From Rhodophyticola porphyridii (GTDB lineage: Bacteria > Pseudomonadota > Alphaproteobacteria > Rhodobacterales > Rhodobacteraceae), in assembly GCF_003688285.1 (NCBI RefSeq), contig NZ_RCNT01000001.1:434001-498000 (forward strand): a stretch of 64,000 nt of DNA. Reading direction: 5' to 3'. The stretch's first letter is position 1; each line of letters begins with the position of its first letter. Under the pieces are notes generated by a model, which made no database searches, had not been told where the DNA came from, and was given only the letters and a program-made list of their open reading frames with translations. Both the position numbers and the translations under genes were made by a program. Of this stretch, positions 36,552 through 45,534 are shown piece by piece.

Positions 36552-37276
36552 AGACCATTCTGATCACCGGGGCGAGTTCCGGAATTGGCCGTGCCACGGC
36601 GGAGCTGTTTCTGGAAGAGGGCTGGCGCGTGGGGTTGCTCGCGCGCCGCCGCGGACGGCTGGAGGAGCTTGCCGGGGGGCGGCAATCGGCGATGTGCCTG
36701 CCTGCCGATGTGAGCGATCTGGCGGCGGTCGAGGCGGCGGTTGCGGCGCTGGCCGAAAAATGGGGGCGGCTGGATGCCGTTTTCAACAACGCGGGCATCT
36801 TCACGCCCCAGGGTGCGATTGACGAGATCGACCCCGATGACTGGCACCGCAGCCTGTCGGTGAACCTGACCGGCATGTTCAACACAGCCCGCGCCGCGTT
36901 CGCCCAGATGCGCGCGCAGGATCCGCAAGGCGGGCGGATCATCAATAACGGGTCGCTTTCGGCCCATTCGCCGCGCGAGGGCTCCGTCTGCTATACCACC
37001 ACGAAACACGGGGTGACCGGGCTGACCAAAACGCTGAGCCTCGATGGCCGGCGGTTCGGGATCGCGGCGGGACAGATCGATATCGGCAATGCGCGGACCG
37101 AGCTGGTCGACAAGCTGAATGACCGGATGCTGGCCGAGGGCAAGCCGCTGATGGACATGATGGATGTGGCCGATGCGGCGCGGTCGGTGCTGCACATGGC
37201 GAGCCTGCCGCCTTCCGCCAATGTGCTGTTCCAGACGGTGCTGGCGACGAATATGCCATATGTTGGGCGCGGTTAG
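36548..37276 (+). CDS. Short-chain dehydrogenase/reductase
   Basis: A 242-residue classical SDR. TGASSGIGRATAELF is the NAD(P)-binding motif, NNAG (in VFNNAGIFTP) the structural motif, and Ser/Tyr/Lys are visible as SLSAHSP...CYTTTKHGV. The substrate is unknown. Its coupling to a helicase gene by ATGA overlap is common in related genomes but does not suggest a shared pathway. The 3' end overlaps the convergent NTF2-like gene by four bases. Confidence 0.92.
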   Translation: MKTILITGASSGIGRATAELFLEEGWRVGLLARRRGRLEELAGGRQSAMCLPADVSDLAAVEAAVAALAEKWGRLDAVFNNAGIFTPQGAIDEIDPDDWHRSLSVNLTGMFNTARAAFAQMRAQDPQGGRIINNGSLSAHSPREGSVCYTTTKHGVTGLTKTLSLDGRRFGIAAGQIDIGNARTELVDKLNDRMLAEGKPLMDMMDVADAARSVLHMASLPPSANVLFQTVLATNMPYVGRG

Positions 37277-37650
37277 GTGCGCCGGACCCATTGCGCCCGC
37301 CATTCCGGCGGATCGTACGGATCGGGCCAGTATTCCACCTGTCTAGCGATCCGGCCCGCGCGGACGGTGTGAAAGGTGAGCGCCACGGCCTTTGTCGCGC
37401 CGTCGGTCACGTGAACCTCCGTCACCACGGTCTCGCCCTCGGCCACGAGGCGGCGGATATCGAAGCGCCAGCGCCCGCTGGCCGGATAGGCGGTGTTCAC
37501 TGCGGCGAAGGCCGCGGGCCCCTCGGTCACCTCCCCCGACTGGGGCCAATCGAGACGAAAATCGGGGCTGAGCCAGCGGCTTGCCGCATGAAAATCATTG
37601 CTGGCCATCGCGTCCCAGAAGGCGCGCACGGTGTCGGCGGGCCCGGTCAT
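37273..37650 (-). CDS. NTF2-like (SnoaL) fold protein
   Basis: A 125-residue cone-shaped alpha+beta NTF2-like protein: TVRAFWDAMASNDFHAASRWLSPDFRLDWPQSGEVTEGPAAFAAVN then strands FDIRRLVAEGETVVTEVHVTDG and HTVRAGRIARQVEYWPDP. Such folds serve as isomerases, dehydratases or binding domains; no catalytic assignment is possible. Its start overlaps the stop of the TIGR02186 gene (ATGA), making it the third gene of that operon. Confidence 0.85.
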   Translation of the reverse strand: MTGPADTVRAFWDAMASNDFHAASRWLSPDFRLDWPQSGEVTEGPAAFAAVNTAYPASGRWRFDIRRLVAEGETVVTEVHVTDGATKAVALTFHTVRAGRIARQVEYWPDPYDPPEWRAQWVRRT

Positions 37651-38405
37651 GCGCGGATGTACCGGAACACCGCCGAGGCGAGCCAGCCCGCGGCGATTGC
37701 GATGACCAGCGACAGGATGCCGTAGATCAGCGGGCGTTCATGGGCGAGATTGTAGATCAGCCGTTCAAGGCCGACCTTGCGCACCGCGATCACGGTGTCA
37801 TACGCGGCGATGATTTGGCGGTTCCGGGTCAGGAAGATCCGTGTGCGGTAACTGCCCTCGACCAGATTTGCGGGCAGCCGGACGGAGGTATCGAACAGCG
37901 TGTCATCGCGCAGATTCACGGCCCCTTCGTTCAACTGGTAGAGGCCGTTCTCCTCCCTGATGCGGATCAGCGCGCGGGTGAAACTCGGCTGATCGCTCAC
38001 GCCCGAGCCCACCGCGCGGATCGCACGGCGGATCGAGATCCGGTGGCGCAGATCGTTGGTGTCGCTCAGCACGTCGCGCAGGGGCGCGGTGGTGGACACG
38101 GCATAGAAGGTCGGCGCCTCATCCACCTCGGCAGCGTCGGTGTTGATCCAGATGCCGAAGCGGCGATCCTTGCGGCGCACGGTCACCGGCCGGTCGGGGC
38201 CTTCTACGGTGATGATCACCTCAAGCGGGCCGCTGCGCGGGATCGGCGCCTCCCGGCGGACCGCGCCGAAGATCAGGATCTCGGACCCGTCGAAATTGGT
38301 GGTGATCGCGATCTCGTCGCGGCTGAGACCGGCCACGACCTGCTCGGCCAGCGCGGGTGCAGGCAGGATCAGGGCCAGGATCAGGATCAGGAACAACTGT
38401 TTCAA
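37647..38405 (-). CDS. TIGR02186-type membrane-anchored periplasmic protein
   Basis: A 252-residue protein with a signal peptide (MKQLFLILILALILPAPALA), a periplasmic beta-rich domain (VVAGLSRDEIAITTNFDGSEILIFGAV; VTVRRKDRRFGIWIN) and a C-terminal membrane helix (LIYGILSLVIAIAAGWLASAVF). It matches the pattern of the alphaproteobacterial TIGR02186 family, whose role is unknown but which commonly sits beside TauE/SafE permeases. The start overlaps the TauE/SafE stop by four bases. Confidence 0.85.
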   Translation of the reverse strand: MKQLFLILILALILPAPALAEQVVAGLSRDEIAITTNFDGSEILIFGAVRREAPIPRSGPLEVIITVEGPDRPVTVRRKDRRFGIWINTDAAEVDEAPTFYAVSTTAPLRDVLSDTNDLRHRISIRRAIRAVGSGVSDQPSFTRALIRIREENGLYQLNEGAVNLRDDTLFDTSVRLPANLVEGSYRTRIFLTRNRQIIAAYDTVIAVRKVGLERLIYNLAHERPLIYGILSLVIAIAAGWLASAVFRYIRA

Positions 38406-39325
38406 TGGGATCCCCCGCTGCCGAGGGAGTAGAGTTCCGCCGGTTCCAGAAGCAGATCCAGCGCCAGCCGCCCGCAGACCGCCAGTACCATGATCGCCAG
38501 CAGGATACGGAGCTGTTCGGCCTTCATCTTGACACCGATCCGGGTGCCGATCTGCGCGCCGATGACACCACCCACCAGCAACAGCACGGCCAGCACCATA
38601 TCGACGGTGTAATTGGTCGTGGCATGCAGAAGCGTGGCAAAGCCGGTGACGAAAATGATCTGGAAAAGCGATGTGCCGACGACGACCTTGGTGGGCATCC
38701 CCAGCAGATAGATCATCGCGGGTACCATGATGAAACCGCCGCCCACGCCCATGATTGCGGCCAGCACGCCGACCAGAAGCCCGACCAGCAGCGGCGGGAT
38801 GACCGAGATGTAAAGGCCCGAGGTGCGGAACCGCATCTTGAAGGGCAGGGCATGGATCCAGCCGCGATGCTTGCGGCGCGGGACAGGCGCATCGCCCGCC
38901 GCCCGCGCCCGGCGGATCGCGCGCAGGCTTTCAATGAACATCAGCCCGCCGATCAGGCCCAGAAACACGACATAACAGAGCCGCACCAGCAGATCGACCT
39001 GACCGAGCGCCGTCAGGATCGCGAAGACCTGAACGCCCGCCGCAGCCCCCACAAGCCCGCCTATGAGCAGGACGGTGCCCATCTTGAGATCGACGGTCTT
39101 GCGTTTGAGATGCGCCAACACGCCGGAAAAGCTGGAGGCGACGATCTGGTTGGCCTCGGTCGCGACGGCGACGGCGGGCGGAATGCCGATGAAGAACAGC
39201 AACGGCGTCATCAGAAACCCGCCGCCGACGCCGAACATGCCCGACAAGACGCCGACCAACCCGCCCAAACCCAGCAGCAGAAAGGCGTTCACGCTGACCT
39301 CGGCGATGGGCAGGTAGATTTGCAT
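38402..39325 (-). CDS. TauE/SafE-family permease
   Basis: A 307-residue inner-membrane anion exporter or importer of the TauE/SafE (sulfite exporter) family. Two related hydrophobic repeats begin LLLGLGGLVGVLSGMFGVGGGFLMTPLL and LLVGLLVGVLAAIMGVGGGFIMVP, each with the GVGGGF motif. A charged cytosolic insertion of ~40 residues (RSLRAIRRARAAGDAPVPRRKHR) separates them. The substrate could be sulfite, a sulfonate or another organic anion. It is the first gene of a three-gene set coupled by ATGA overlaps to TIGR02186 and the NTF2-like protein. Confidence 0.9.
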   Translation of the reverse strand: MQIYLPIAEVSVNAFLLLGLGGLVGVLSGMFGVGGGFLMTPLLFFIGIPPAVAVATEANQIVASSFSGVLAHLKRKTVDLKMGTVLLIGGLVGAAAGVQVFAILTALGQVDLLVRLCYVVFLGLIGGLMFIESLRAIRRARAAGDAPVPRRKHRGWIHALPFKMRFRTSGLYISVIPPLLVGLLVGVLAAIMGVGGGFIMVPAMIYLLGMPTKVVVGTSLFQIIFVTGFATLLHATTNYTVDMVLAVLLLVGGVIGAQIGTRIGVKMKAEQLRILLAIMVLAVCGRLALDLLLEPAELYSLGSGGSH

Positions 39326-39546
39326 GGGTTGGCTGAGGCCTCCGTCCTTATGGCTTCCCGTGTAGCGCGGCCCTTACGTCAATGCCAGAGTGTCGCACCC
39401 CGGGCCGGCTGCGACAGATCGGAACAGGATCGCACCGGGCCATCCGGCTGTAACCCGCCCCGGATTTCCGGGTCGCGCTGTCGGATGCAAACGCCGCGTG
39501 GCGCCCAGATCCGGGGCCGGTGCCGCGGACGGGCTCAGGCCAATCG

Positions 39547-40512
39547 TTACCGTTCCTTGACGTAGGGCTCCCCGCCAGCGCGCGGCGGGATCGCCTTGCC
39601 CACGAACCCTGCAAGGATCACCACGGTCAGGATATAGGGCAGGGCCTGCATGAACTGCACCGGGATGGTTACGCCGACAAGCTCGATATTCTGATAGCGG
39701 TTCCCGACCGCATCCAGAAGCCCGAAGAGCAGACAGGCATAAAGCGCGTACCAGGGCCGCCACTTGGCAAAAATCAGTGCGGCAAGTGCAATGAAGCCGC
39801 GCCCGGCGCTCATGTCCTTCACGAAGCCGGCGGCAAGGCTGGTGGCCAGATACGCGCCCGCAAGCCCGCACAGGACACCGCAGATCATCACCGCCGCATA
39901 GCGCGCGCCCATGACGGAGATACCGGCGGTGTCCACGGCGGCGGGGTTTTCACCCACCGCGCGCAGGCGCAGGCCGAACCGGGTGCGAAACAGGATCCAC
40001 CATGTCAGCGGCACGATTGCGAGCGCCATGTAAACTAGGATCGAATGGCCCGAGATCAGTTCGGAATAGATCGGCCCGATGATCGGCACATTCGCCATCG
40101 CATCGGCGAAGGGCAGGGTGATTTCCTGAAAGCGTGCGGCTCCTTGCAGCGGCGGCGTGCGTCCGCCCTGCTGAAACCATGTCTGGGCGATGACCACGGT
40201 CATGCCCGCGGCGAGGAAGTTGATCGCCACGCCAGAGATCAGCTGATTGCCCCGGAAGGTGATCGAGGCAAGGCCGTGAATGCCCGACAGGACGCAGGAT
40301 GCCGCAATACCGGCCACCAGCCCGACCCAGACATTGCCGGAGGTGAAGGCGACCGCCGCCGAGAAGAAGGCGGCGGCCAGCATCTTGCCTTCCAGTCCGA
40401 TGTCGAAGATGCCCGCGCGTTCGGAATAGAGCCCCGCAAGGCAGGCCAGCAGCAGCGGCGTTGCCAGCCGGACGGTGCTGTCGAGGATTTGCAGGATGGT
40501 CAGGAAATCCAT
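39547..40512 (-). CDS. BMP-type ABC transporter permease (second permease)
   Basis: A 321-residue inner-membrane permease of the nucleoside/sugar-type (BPD_transp_2) family. LATPLLLACLAGLYSERAGIFDIGLEGKMLAAAFF is the conserved N-terminal segment, and FRTRFGLRLRAVGENPAAVDTAGI is the cytoplasmic coupling motif. The longer frame to 40647 adds unrelated sequence, so ATG 40512 is used. It belongs with the ATPase, first permease and BMP binding protein, but an unrelated LysE gene is inserted between the two permeases. The 39326-39546 gap downstream holds no gene. Confidence 0.94.
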   Translation of the reverse strand: MDFLTILQILDSTVRLATPLLLACLAGLYSERAGIFDIGLEGKMLAAAFFSAAVAFTSGNVWVGLVAGIAASCVLSGIHGLASITFRGNQLISGVAINFLAAGMTVVIAQTWFQQGGRTPPLQGAARFQEITLPFADAMANVPIIGPIYSELISGHSILVYMALAIVPLTWWILFRTRFGLRLRAVGENPAAVDTAGISVMGARYAAVMICGVLCGLAGAYLATSLAAGFVKDMSAGRGFIALAALIFAKWRPWYALYACLLFGLLDAVGNRYQNIELVGVTIPVQFMQALPYILTVVILAGFVGKAIPPRAGGEPYVKER

Positions 40513-40516
40513 GGGC

Positions 40517-41146
40517 TCAGCTCCGGGATGTGGCGAGTTTGAAGGCGGCGAAGGTGAAGAAAATGCCCATACCAGTTTCGATCCAGCGGCGGGCCTTCGC
40601 ATAGATCGCGATGACCGGACCGGTGGAGAATGTGACCGCATAGGCAAGATGTCCGAGGATCGACAGAAGCGTGGCGCTGCCGATCAGAAGCGCCCCGATC
40701 TGCAAGGGCGCATCCGTGCCAAGGCCGATCGCGACGATGGCAATCCAGTGCAGTGCCGCTTTGGGGTTCGTTAATTGGATGGCAAGCCCGCGCAGCACCA
40801 TGTTCCCGCCCGTGGGCTCCTCTGCCGCGTGCAGCGCGGCCCGATCCGGGCGCGCGGCCGAGCGGAAGGCCTTGTAGGCGAGCCAAAGCAGATAGGCCGC
40901 TCCGAGGATTTTAAGCGCGATCATCGCCCCGGCATAGGCCGTCATCAGCGTCGCGAGGCCCGCGACGGTCAGGCTGGCCCAGATCCCGGAGCCCAGGCCG
41001 ATGCCCAGGGCCAGGGATGCGCCCCGGCGGCGGCCTTGCGCCATCGAGGTGCCAATGACGGCCAGAATATTGGGGCCGAGTACCAGGAACCCGGATGCGA
41101 AGATGCCGAGAGCCAGGAACAATGCGGGCAGGTGCTGGGCGATCAT
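40517..41146 (-). CDS. LysE/RhtB-family amino-acid exporter
   Basis: A 209-residue six-helix exporter of the LysE/RhtB family. FLALGIFASGFLVLGPNILAVIGTSMAQGRRRGASLALGI is the N-terminal signature with the GPN motif, and LTNPKAALHW is the conserved loop. It probably expels an amino acid or a toxic analogue. It sits exactly between the two permease genes of the BMP importer, with gaps of five and four bases, so it is co-transcribed with them. Confidence 0.92.
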   Translation of the reverse strand: MIAQHLPALFLALGIFASGFLVLGPNILAVIGTSMAQGRRRGASLALGIGLGSGIWASLTVAGLATLMTAYAGAMIALKILGAAYLLWLAYKAFRSAARPDRAALHAAEEPTGGNMVLRGLAIQLTNPKAALHWIAIVAIGLGTDAPLQIGALLIGSATLLSILGHLAYAVTFSTGPVIAIYAKARRWIETGMGIFFTFAAFKLATSRS

Positions 41147-41151
41147 CCGGG

Positions 41152-42261
41152 TTACTCCGCCGGGCTGTCTGCGCGGTCGCGGCGGCGCAGGCTGAGGAAG
41201 AGCTTCTCCATCGGCATCCGGACCATGTTGTCGAGCGCGCCGGTGAACAGGATGACCAGCGCCTGAATCACGACGATCATTTCGCGGCTGACTGCCGGCA
41301 TCTCGAATTCAAGCTCCGCCCCGCCCTGATAGAGCACACCGAAGAGGATTGCCGCCAGGAATACGCCCACCGGGTGCGACCGACCCATCAGCGCCACCGC
41401 GATCCCGACGAAGCCCGCGCCTTGTACGTTGTCGATCACCAGCCGCTCGGCCTCTCCCATGACCGAGTTGGTGGCCATCAGCCCGGCCAGCCCGCCCGAG
41501 ATCAGCATCGCGATCATGATGATGCGCACCGGGTTGATACCGGCATAGACAGCCGCCGTTTCGGAATGGCCGAAGGCGCGGATTTCATACCCCAGACGGG
41601 TGCGCCAGATCAGCATCCAGACCAGGAAACAGGCCAGCAACGCGAGGAGGAAGGAGATGTTGAGCGGGGTGGAGGACCGGAATCCCAGCCATGGCGCGAT
41701 ATCGGCCGCGTTCGGCAGATGCACGGCGTCGGCGAACCGCGCGGTTTCGGGCGCCATGCTGCCCGGCACGCGGAACACATTGACCAGAAGATAGACCAGC
41801 AGCGCCGATGCGATGAAATTGAACATGATCGTGGTAATCACGATATGGCTGCCGCGCTTGGCCTGAAGATAGGCCGGGATCGCCGCCCAGGCCGCGCCGA
41901 AGATCGCCGCCGCGCCGCAGGCCACGAGCAGCGCCAAGGACCAGTGCGGCCAGGGCACAGACAGGCAGACGATCGCCACCCCAAGGCCGCCCAGCGCGGC
42001 CTGCCCCTCGCCGCCGATATTGAACATCCGCGCGTGAAAGGCCACCGCCACGGCGAGCCCGGTAAAGATGAAATTCGTGGCGTAGAAAAGCGTGTAACCC
42101 CAGCCATAGGCCGACCCCATGGCGCCGCGCACCATGATCTGCATCGCTTCGACCGGGCTTTCGCCGATATAAAGCACCACAAGCCCGGACACGAGCAGCG
42201 CAAGGATCACGCTAATCAGCGGGATCAGGATCACATCGGCCCATTTTGGCATCTTGTCCAT
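41152..42261 (-). CDS. BMP-type ABC transporter permease (first permease)
   Basis: A 369-residue permease with the segments LLVSGLVVLYIGESPVEAMQIMVRGAMGSAYGWGYTLFYATNFIFTGLAVAVAFHARMFNIGGEGQ and WRTRLGYEIRAFGHSETAAVYAGI, the BPD_transp_2 pattern of nucleoside-type importers. It starts directly after the ATPase stop (TAG followed by ATG, 42262-42259), so the two are coupled. It has a C-terminal arginine-rich tail (LSLRRRDRADSPAE). Confidence 0.94.
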   Translation of the reverse strand: MDKMPKWADVILIPLISVILALLVSGLVVLYIGESPVEAMQIMVRGAMGSAYGWGYTLFYATNFIFTGLAVAVAFHARMFNIGGEGQAALGGLGVAIVCLSVPWPHWSLALLVACGAAAIFGAAWAAIPAYLQAKRGSHIVITTIMFNFIASALLVYLLVNVFRVPGSMAPETARFADAVHLPNAADIAPWLGFRSSTPLNISFLLALLACFLVWMLIWRTRLGYEIRAFGHSETAAVYAGINPVRIIMIAMLISGGLAGLMATNSVMGEAERLVIDNVQGAGFVGIAVALMGRSHPVGVFLAAILFGVLYQGGAELEFEMPAVSREMIVVIQALVILFTGALDNMVRMPMEKLFLSLRRRDRADSPAE

Positions 42262-43803
42262 CTACGCGGCCCCCTTGGTCATGCCCGCCATCATCAGGCC
42301 AAGCTCTCTTTCGTCGGTTTCATCGGGCAGGCGCTCGCCCATGAAATGCCCGTCGAACATCACTGCGATCCGGTCGGAAAGCCCCAGGATCTCATCAAGC
42401 TCGACCGACACCAGCAGGATCGCCTTGCCCTGATCCCTGAGCGCAATGATCTGCTGGTGAATAAACTCGATCGCACCGATATCCACCCCGCGTGTCGGCT
42501 GCCCGATCAGCAACAGGTCGGGGTTGCGCTCCATCTCCCGGGCCACGACCAGCTTCTGCTGGTTGCCGCCCGAAAAATTGCGGGCCGGCAGGCGTGGATT
42601 GGGCGGGCGCACGTCATAGCGCTCCATCTTGGCCATGGTGTCGGCGCGGATCGCGGTATTGTTCATCAACAGCCGGTTGCGCTGGTATTTCGGGTCATGG
42701 TGATAACCGAAGGCGATGTTTTCCCATGCCTCATAGGGCATGATGAGGCCTTCCTGCTGGCGGTCCTCTGGCACATGCGCGATGCCGCGATTGCGCCGGG
42801 TCTGCCCGTTGGAATGTTTGCCCGTCAGGTCGATCTGGTCGTTGTTCAGGATCACAGTGCCGCTCTGGGCCGGCCTCATCCCGCCCAGCACCTCCAGAAG
42901 CTCGGTCTGACCATTGCCCGCGACGCCGGCGATGCCGAGGATTTCACCGGCACGGATGTGGAAGGAGATGCCCTTCAGCCGCTCAACGCCCTTGCCGTCC
43001 CTGACCTTCAGGTCATCGACCTTCAGGATCGTGGCGCCTGGATTTGCCGGTTTCTTGTCCACGCGCAGCAGCACCTTGCGGCCCACCATCATCTCCGCCA
43101 GTTCGGGTGGCGAGGTCTCGGCTGTTTTCACGGTCGCGGTCATCTGCCCCCGGCGCATCACGGAAACGGTGTCAGTCACCTCCATGATCTCGCGCAGCTT
43201 GTGGGTGATCAGGATGATGGTTTTGCCTTCTTCCTTGAGTCGCCCCAATATCCGGAACAGCTGATCGGCCTCTGCCGGGGTCAACACGCCCGTGGGTTCG
43301 TCGAGGATGAGGATGTCGGCCTTGCGGTAAAGCTGTTTCAGGATCTCCACGCGCTGCTGGTGGCCGACGCTCAACTCCTCCACCACCGCGTCGGGGTCGA
43401 CATTCAGCCCGTATTCCTCGGCCAGCTCGGTCAGCAGTTTGCGGGCCTTTGCGATGGAGGGTTGCAGCATCGCGCCGTCTTCGGCGCCGAGGATCACGTT
43501 TTCGACGACGGTGAAATTCTCGACCAGCTTGAAATGCTGGTGAACCATGCCGATGCCGGCGCTGATCGCGGCCTGGCTGTCGGGGATCGGCGTCAGTTTC
43601 CCGTTGATGAAGATCTCGCCCGCATCCGCCTTGTAGAAGCCGTAAAGGATCGACATCAGCGTCGATTTGCCGGCGCCGTTTTCGCCCACGATGCCGTGGA
43701 TGGTGCCGGGCTGAACGGAGATGGAGATGTCCTTGTTGGCCTGAACCGGGCCGAATGCCTTGGAGATGCCTTTCAGCTCGATCGCGGGGGAGGCTTGAGT
43801 CAT
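42262..43803 (-). CDS. Tandem-domain ABC ATPase (nucleoside/sugar type)
   Basis: A 513-residue double-ABC ATPase. The N-terminal domain has Walker A GENGAGKSTLMS, signature LSVGHQQRVEI and Walker B ILILDEPTG; the C-terminal domain has GVAGNGQTELLE, FSGGNQQKLVVA and LLIGQPTRGVD. This degenerate second Walker A (G-x-x-G-x-G-Q-T) is typical of sugar/nucleoside importers such as RbsA-like and BMP systems. It energises uptake with the adjacent permeases. Confidence 0.95.
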   Translation of the reverse strand: MTQASPAIELKGISKAFGPVQANKDISISVQPGTIHGIVGENGAGKSTLMSILYGFYKADAGEIFINGKLTPIPDSQAAISAGIGMVHQHFKLVENFTVVENVILGAEDGAMLQPSIAKARKLLTELAEEYGLNVDPDAVVEELSVGHQQRVEILKQLYRKADILILDEPTGVLTPAEADQLFRILGRLKEEGKTIILITHKLREIMEVTDTVSVMRRGQMTATVKTAETSPPELAEMMVGRKVLLRVDKKPANPGATILKVDDLKVRDGKGVERLKGISFHIRAGEILGIAGVAGNGQTELLEVLGGMRPAQSGTVILNNDQIDLTGKHSNGQTRRNRGIAHVPEDRQQEGLIMPYEAWENIAFGYHHDPKYQRNRLLMNNTAIRADTMAKMERYDVRPPNPRLPARNFSGGNQQKLVVAREMERNPDLLLIGQPTRGVDIGAIEFIHQQIIALRDQGKAILLVSVELDEILGLSDRIAVMFDGHFMGERLPDETDERELGLMMAGMTKGAA

Positions 43804-43847
43804 TTACGTGGTCCTGCGTGCGCACGGGCTTGGAAAAAAGGTATGGA

Positions 43848-43880
43848 AAGGGCCGCACACCGGAGACCGGGGCGGCCCTT
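43848..43880 (-). terminator. Intercistronic hairpin after the BMP gene (attenuator-like)
   Basis: The 9-bp inverted repeat AAGGGCCGC/GCGGCCCTT (43848-43856, 43872-43880) lies between the binding-protein gene and the ATPase gene. On the minus strand a CTTTTTTCC tract follows about nine bases beyond the stem. Such partial terminators let binding-protein mRNA exceed that of the membrane genes. Confidence 0.6.
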
Positions 43881-43938
43881 CGTCAACTTTATGGAACGGC
43901 GCAGGGGCATATGTCTATGCCGATGCGCCGCAACCGGA

Positions 43939-44937
43939 TTATTGCATCGCCACCGGGCAGGTGCCGTCATCGGAGAAGTTGTGCACGACGATTTCGCCCG
44001 CGATGATCTGTTCGCGCGCCGCGTCCACGGCCTCCTGCATCTCCGGCGTGATCAGCTCGGCGTTGTTTTCGTCCAGCGCATAACCGACGCCATCCTCCGC
44101 CAGGCCCAGAACCGTCACACCGGTTTCGATCTCGTCGCCGGCGGTGAAGGCGTTGTAGACTGCCACGTCAACGCGTTTCAGCATCGAGGTCAGAACCTGA
44201 CCGGGATGAATGCCGTTCTGGTTGCTGTCCACGCCGATCGACAGGATACCCTCATCCGCTGCGGTTTGCAGAACCCCCACGCCGGTACCGCCGGCGGCGG
44301 CGTAGACCACATCGGCGCCTTGCGCGATCTGGCCCCGGGTAAGCTCACCGCCGCGAACCGGGTCGTTCCAGGCCGCAGGCGTGGTGCCGGTCATGTTCGC
44401 GATCACGGTCGCATCGGGATTTGCGGCCACCACACCCTGGGCATAACCGCAGCCGAAGCGCGAGATCAGCGGAATGTCCATGCCGCCGACGAAGCCCACG
44501 ACGCCGGTTTCCGATGCCATGCCGGCAAGCATGCCGACAAGGAACGAGCCTTCATGTTCCTGGAAGATGATGGACTGCACGTTGGGCTGGTCGACCACGC
44601 TGTCGATGATCACGAAGGTGGTCTCCGGGTAGTCGGGTGCGATGGTGTCCAACACCGACCCGAAGGCAAAGCCCGCCATCACCACCGGGTTGGAGCCCGC
44701 TTCGGCCAGACGGCGGAGCGCCTGTTCACGCTGCGCATCCGACTGCAACTCGATCTCGCGGTATTCGCCGCCGGTCTCCTCGGCCCACCGCTGCGCGCCG
44801 TTGAAGGCCGCCTCGTTGAACGACCGGTCGAATTTTCCGCCCAGATCGAACACCAGCGCAGGGCCGTCGGCCAGAACCGCCGTGACGCTCAGCGCCGTCG
44901 CCGCGGCCGCGCCAAGCAAAGATTTCATCAAGCTCAT
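43939..44937 (-). CDS. BMP-family ABC transporter substrate-binding protein
   Basis: A 332-residue periplasmic binding protein of the BMP (basic membrane protein / PnrA-like) family. It has a non-lipidated signal peptide (MSLMKSLLGAAAATALSVTAVLADG), then ALVFDLGGKFDRSFNEAAFNGAQRWAEE, the family N-terminus. EHEGSFLVGMLAGMASETGVVGFVGGMDIPLI and VDSNQNGIHPGQVLTSMLKRVD are further signatures. The likely ligands are purine nucleosides, though sugars or acids are possible. First gene of the importer operon; GGGAGTG precedes its ATG. Confidence 0.95.
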   Translation of the reverse strand: MSLMKSLLGAAAATALSVTAVLADGPALVFDLGGKFDRSFNEAAFNGAQRWAEETGGEYREIELQSDAQREQALRRLAEAGSNPVVMAGFAFGSVLDTIAPDYPETTFVIIDSVVDQPNVQSIIFQEHEGSFLVGMLAGMASETGVVGFVGGMDIPLISRFGCGYAQGVVAANPDATVIANMTGTTPAAWNDPVRGGELTRGQIAQGADVVYAAAGGTGVGVLQTAADEGILSIGVDSNQNGIHPGQVLTSMLKRVDVAVYNAFTAGDEIETGVTVLGLAEDGVGYALDENNAELITPEMQEAVDAAREQIIAGEIVVHNFSDDGTCPVAMQ

Positions 44938-45117
44938 TTAAACACTCCCAGTTGGTGGCGGGCCAGTGGCCGGTACGATCCGGCGCCCGCAAGCAAAGAT
45001 CTCGTGATCCCTGCGCAGAATAAGGGCAAAGCCGGGCGGGGCGGTCAACCGGATTCTGATTTGCAGCGCGGCCCGGCAGGCGGACCCAACGTCAGCTTTT
45101 GCCGGGTTGACGGCAAA

Positions 45118-45534
45118 TTAGGCGGTCAGCACGCGTTCCATGATCAAAGCGTCGTCGCGGGTGCCGTCTTTGTGGGTGTAGTAGGCAGGGCGCTGGCCGG
45201 TTTTCGCAAAACCCGCCCGGATATAGAGGCCGACCGCCGGGGCGTTGCCCGCGGCCACCTCCAGAAACAGACGGTTCACCCCCTGATCGCGGGCCAGCGC
45301 CTCGGTGTCGTCCAGAAGGGCCAGCGCCAGGCCCTGCCGTCGCGCGGCCGGTGCGACGGCTAGGGTGAGGATCTCCATCTCGGGAGGGAGAAGCCGCAGG
45401 AGCAGAAACGCATGCCCCCGGTGCAGAAGCCGGGTACTGGCCTGCGCCATAAGCTCCCGGAACTCCGCAGCGCTCCATGCACGCTGCCTCGTGAAGGCGC
45501 GGTCATGGATCAGGGCCAGCTGCTCCGGGGTCAT
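45118..45534 (-). CDS. rimI: Ribosomal protein alanine N-acetyltransferase
   Basis: A 138-residue GNAT protein. FLLLRLLPPEMEILTLAVAPAARRQGLALALLDDTEALARDQGVNRLFLEVAAGNAPAVGLYIRAGFAKTGQRPAYY contains the acetyl-CoA motif and the RimI-specific C-terminal RxxYY. RimI acetylates the N-terminal alanine of ribosomal protein S18 in E. coli. It overlaps tsaB by four bases (ATGA), the standard bacterial arrangement, and is transcribed with it. Confidence 0.93.
   Translation of the reverse strand: MTPEQLALIHDRAFTRQRAWSAAEFRELMAQASTRLLHRGHAFLLLRLLPPEMEILTLAVAPAARRQGLALALLDDTEALARDQGVNRLFLEVAAGNAPAVGLYIRAGFAKTGQRPAYYTHKDGTRDDALIMERVLTA

Noticed and set aside
41095-45363. A 1422-codon open frame antisense to the BMP importer genes
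   Set aside because: It lies over four well-defined transporter and exporter genes on the other strand; its product is rich in Arg, His and Gly with no domain, as expected of a GC-rich shadow frame.
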